NCBI GenBank assembly: GCA_030595665.1
Contig: JAUVCV010000028.1
Span: forward strand, 1-35,031
From: Methanogenium sp.
Lineage (GTDB): Archaea; Halobacteriota; Methanomicrobia; Methanomicrobiales; Methanomicrobiaceae
DNA: 35,031 nt
Reading direction: 5' to 3'
The notes beneath the pieces were generated by a model. That model searched no databases. It saw nothing but the letters and a program-made list of their open reading frames with translations, and was not told the origin of the DNA. The position numbers and the translations under genes are program-made. Positions 35,029 to 35,031 of the stretch are shown one piece after another (position 1 is the stretch's first letter; each line of letters begins with the position of its first letter).

Positions 35029-35031
35029 GTT

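Overview
The window looks like a chromosomal segment of a methanogenic archaeon of the Methanomicrobiales type. This is inferred from gene content, not from a database match. The pointers are archaeal: a GMP synthase ATPase subunit encoded apart from its glutaminase, a Fap7/AK6-type kinase, an archaetidyl-type CDP-alcohol transferase, paired COG1361 cell-surface proteins beside an MMPL exporter, TATA boxes with little or no leader, and GGTGA/GGAGG ribosome binding sites. Most of the segment is core chromosome of moderate G+C. The trp genes are visibly richer in G+C, and one stretch near the left edge is extremely A+T-rich.

Layout. 1-1092: right part of an IS630-family insertion sequence whose transposase is frameshifted at an A7 run. 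1306-3583: an A+T-rich island with three tightly packed plus-strand genes of unknown function and a convergent small membrane protein; this is the best candidate for an undescribed accessory module. 3952-9773 (minus): a compact run pyrG, guaA subunit B, argD, hisC, a Fap7/AK6-like kinase and a CDP-alcohol phosphatidyltransferase, with gaps of 30 bases or less and several overlaps. 9997-11557 (minus): an NfeD-like and an SPFH/band-7 protein. 11743-14666: a hotdog thioesterase (minus), then a DJ-1/PfpI protein, a family 2 glycosyltransferase and an OB-HD YhaM-like nuclease (plus). 14779-19920: an MMPL/RND exporter divergent from two tandem COG1361 proteins. 19921-20903: almost 1 kb with no convincing gene but several hairpins and a repeated TTTTCAC motif. 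20904-22683: cupin and seryl-tRNA synthetase. 22808-25487 (minus): a small anchored protein and an ABC-2-type permease and ATPase pair. 25756-27135: a serine beta-lactamase-like lipoprotein. 27357-33706: a complete seven-gene operon trpEGDCFBA. 33732-34613 (minus): a polytopic membrane protein. The last bases hold a perfect 26-base palindrome in what looks like the promoter of a gene that continues beyond the window.

How the genes work together. trpEGDCFBA encodes every step from chorismate to tryptophan, with translational coupling at each junction. The pyrG-guaA-argD-hisC run combines glutamine-dependent nucleotide synthesis with the aminotransferase steps of arginine and histidine synthesis, followed by a probable ribosome-assembly kinase and a lipid headgroup enzyme. 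NfeD and SPFH proteins normally act as a membrane pair. The MMPL exporter and COG1361 proteins probably serve the cell envelope together. The left island has no recognisable function and differs sharply in composition from everything to its right.
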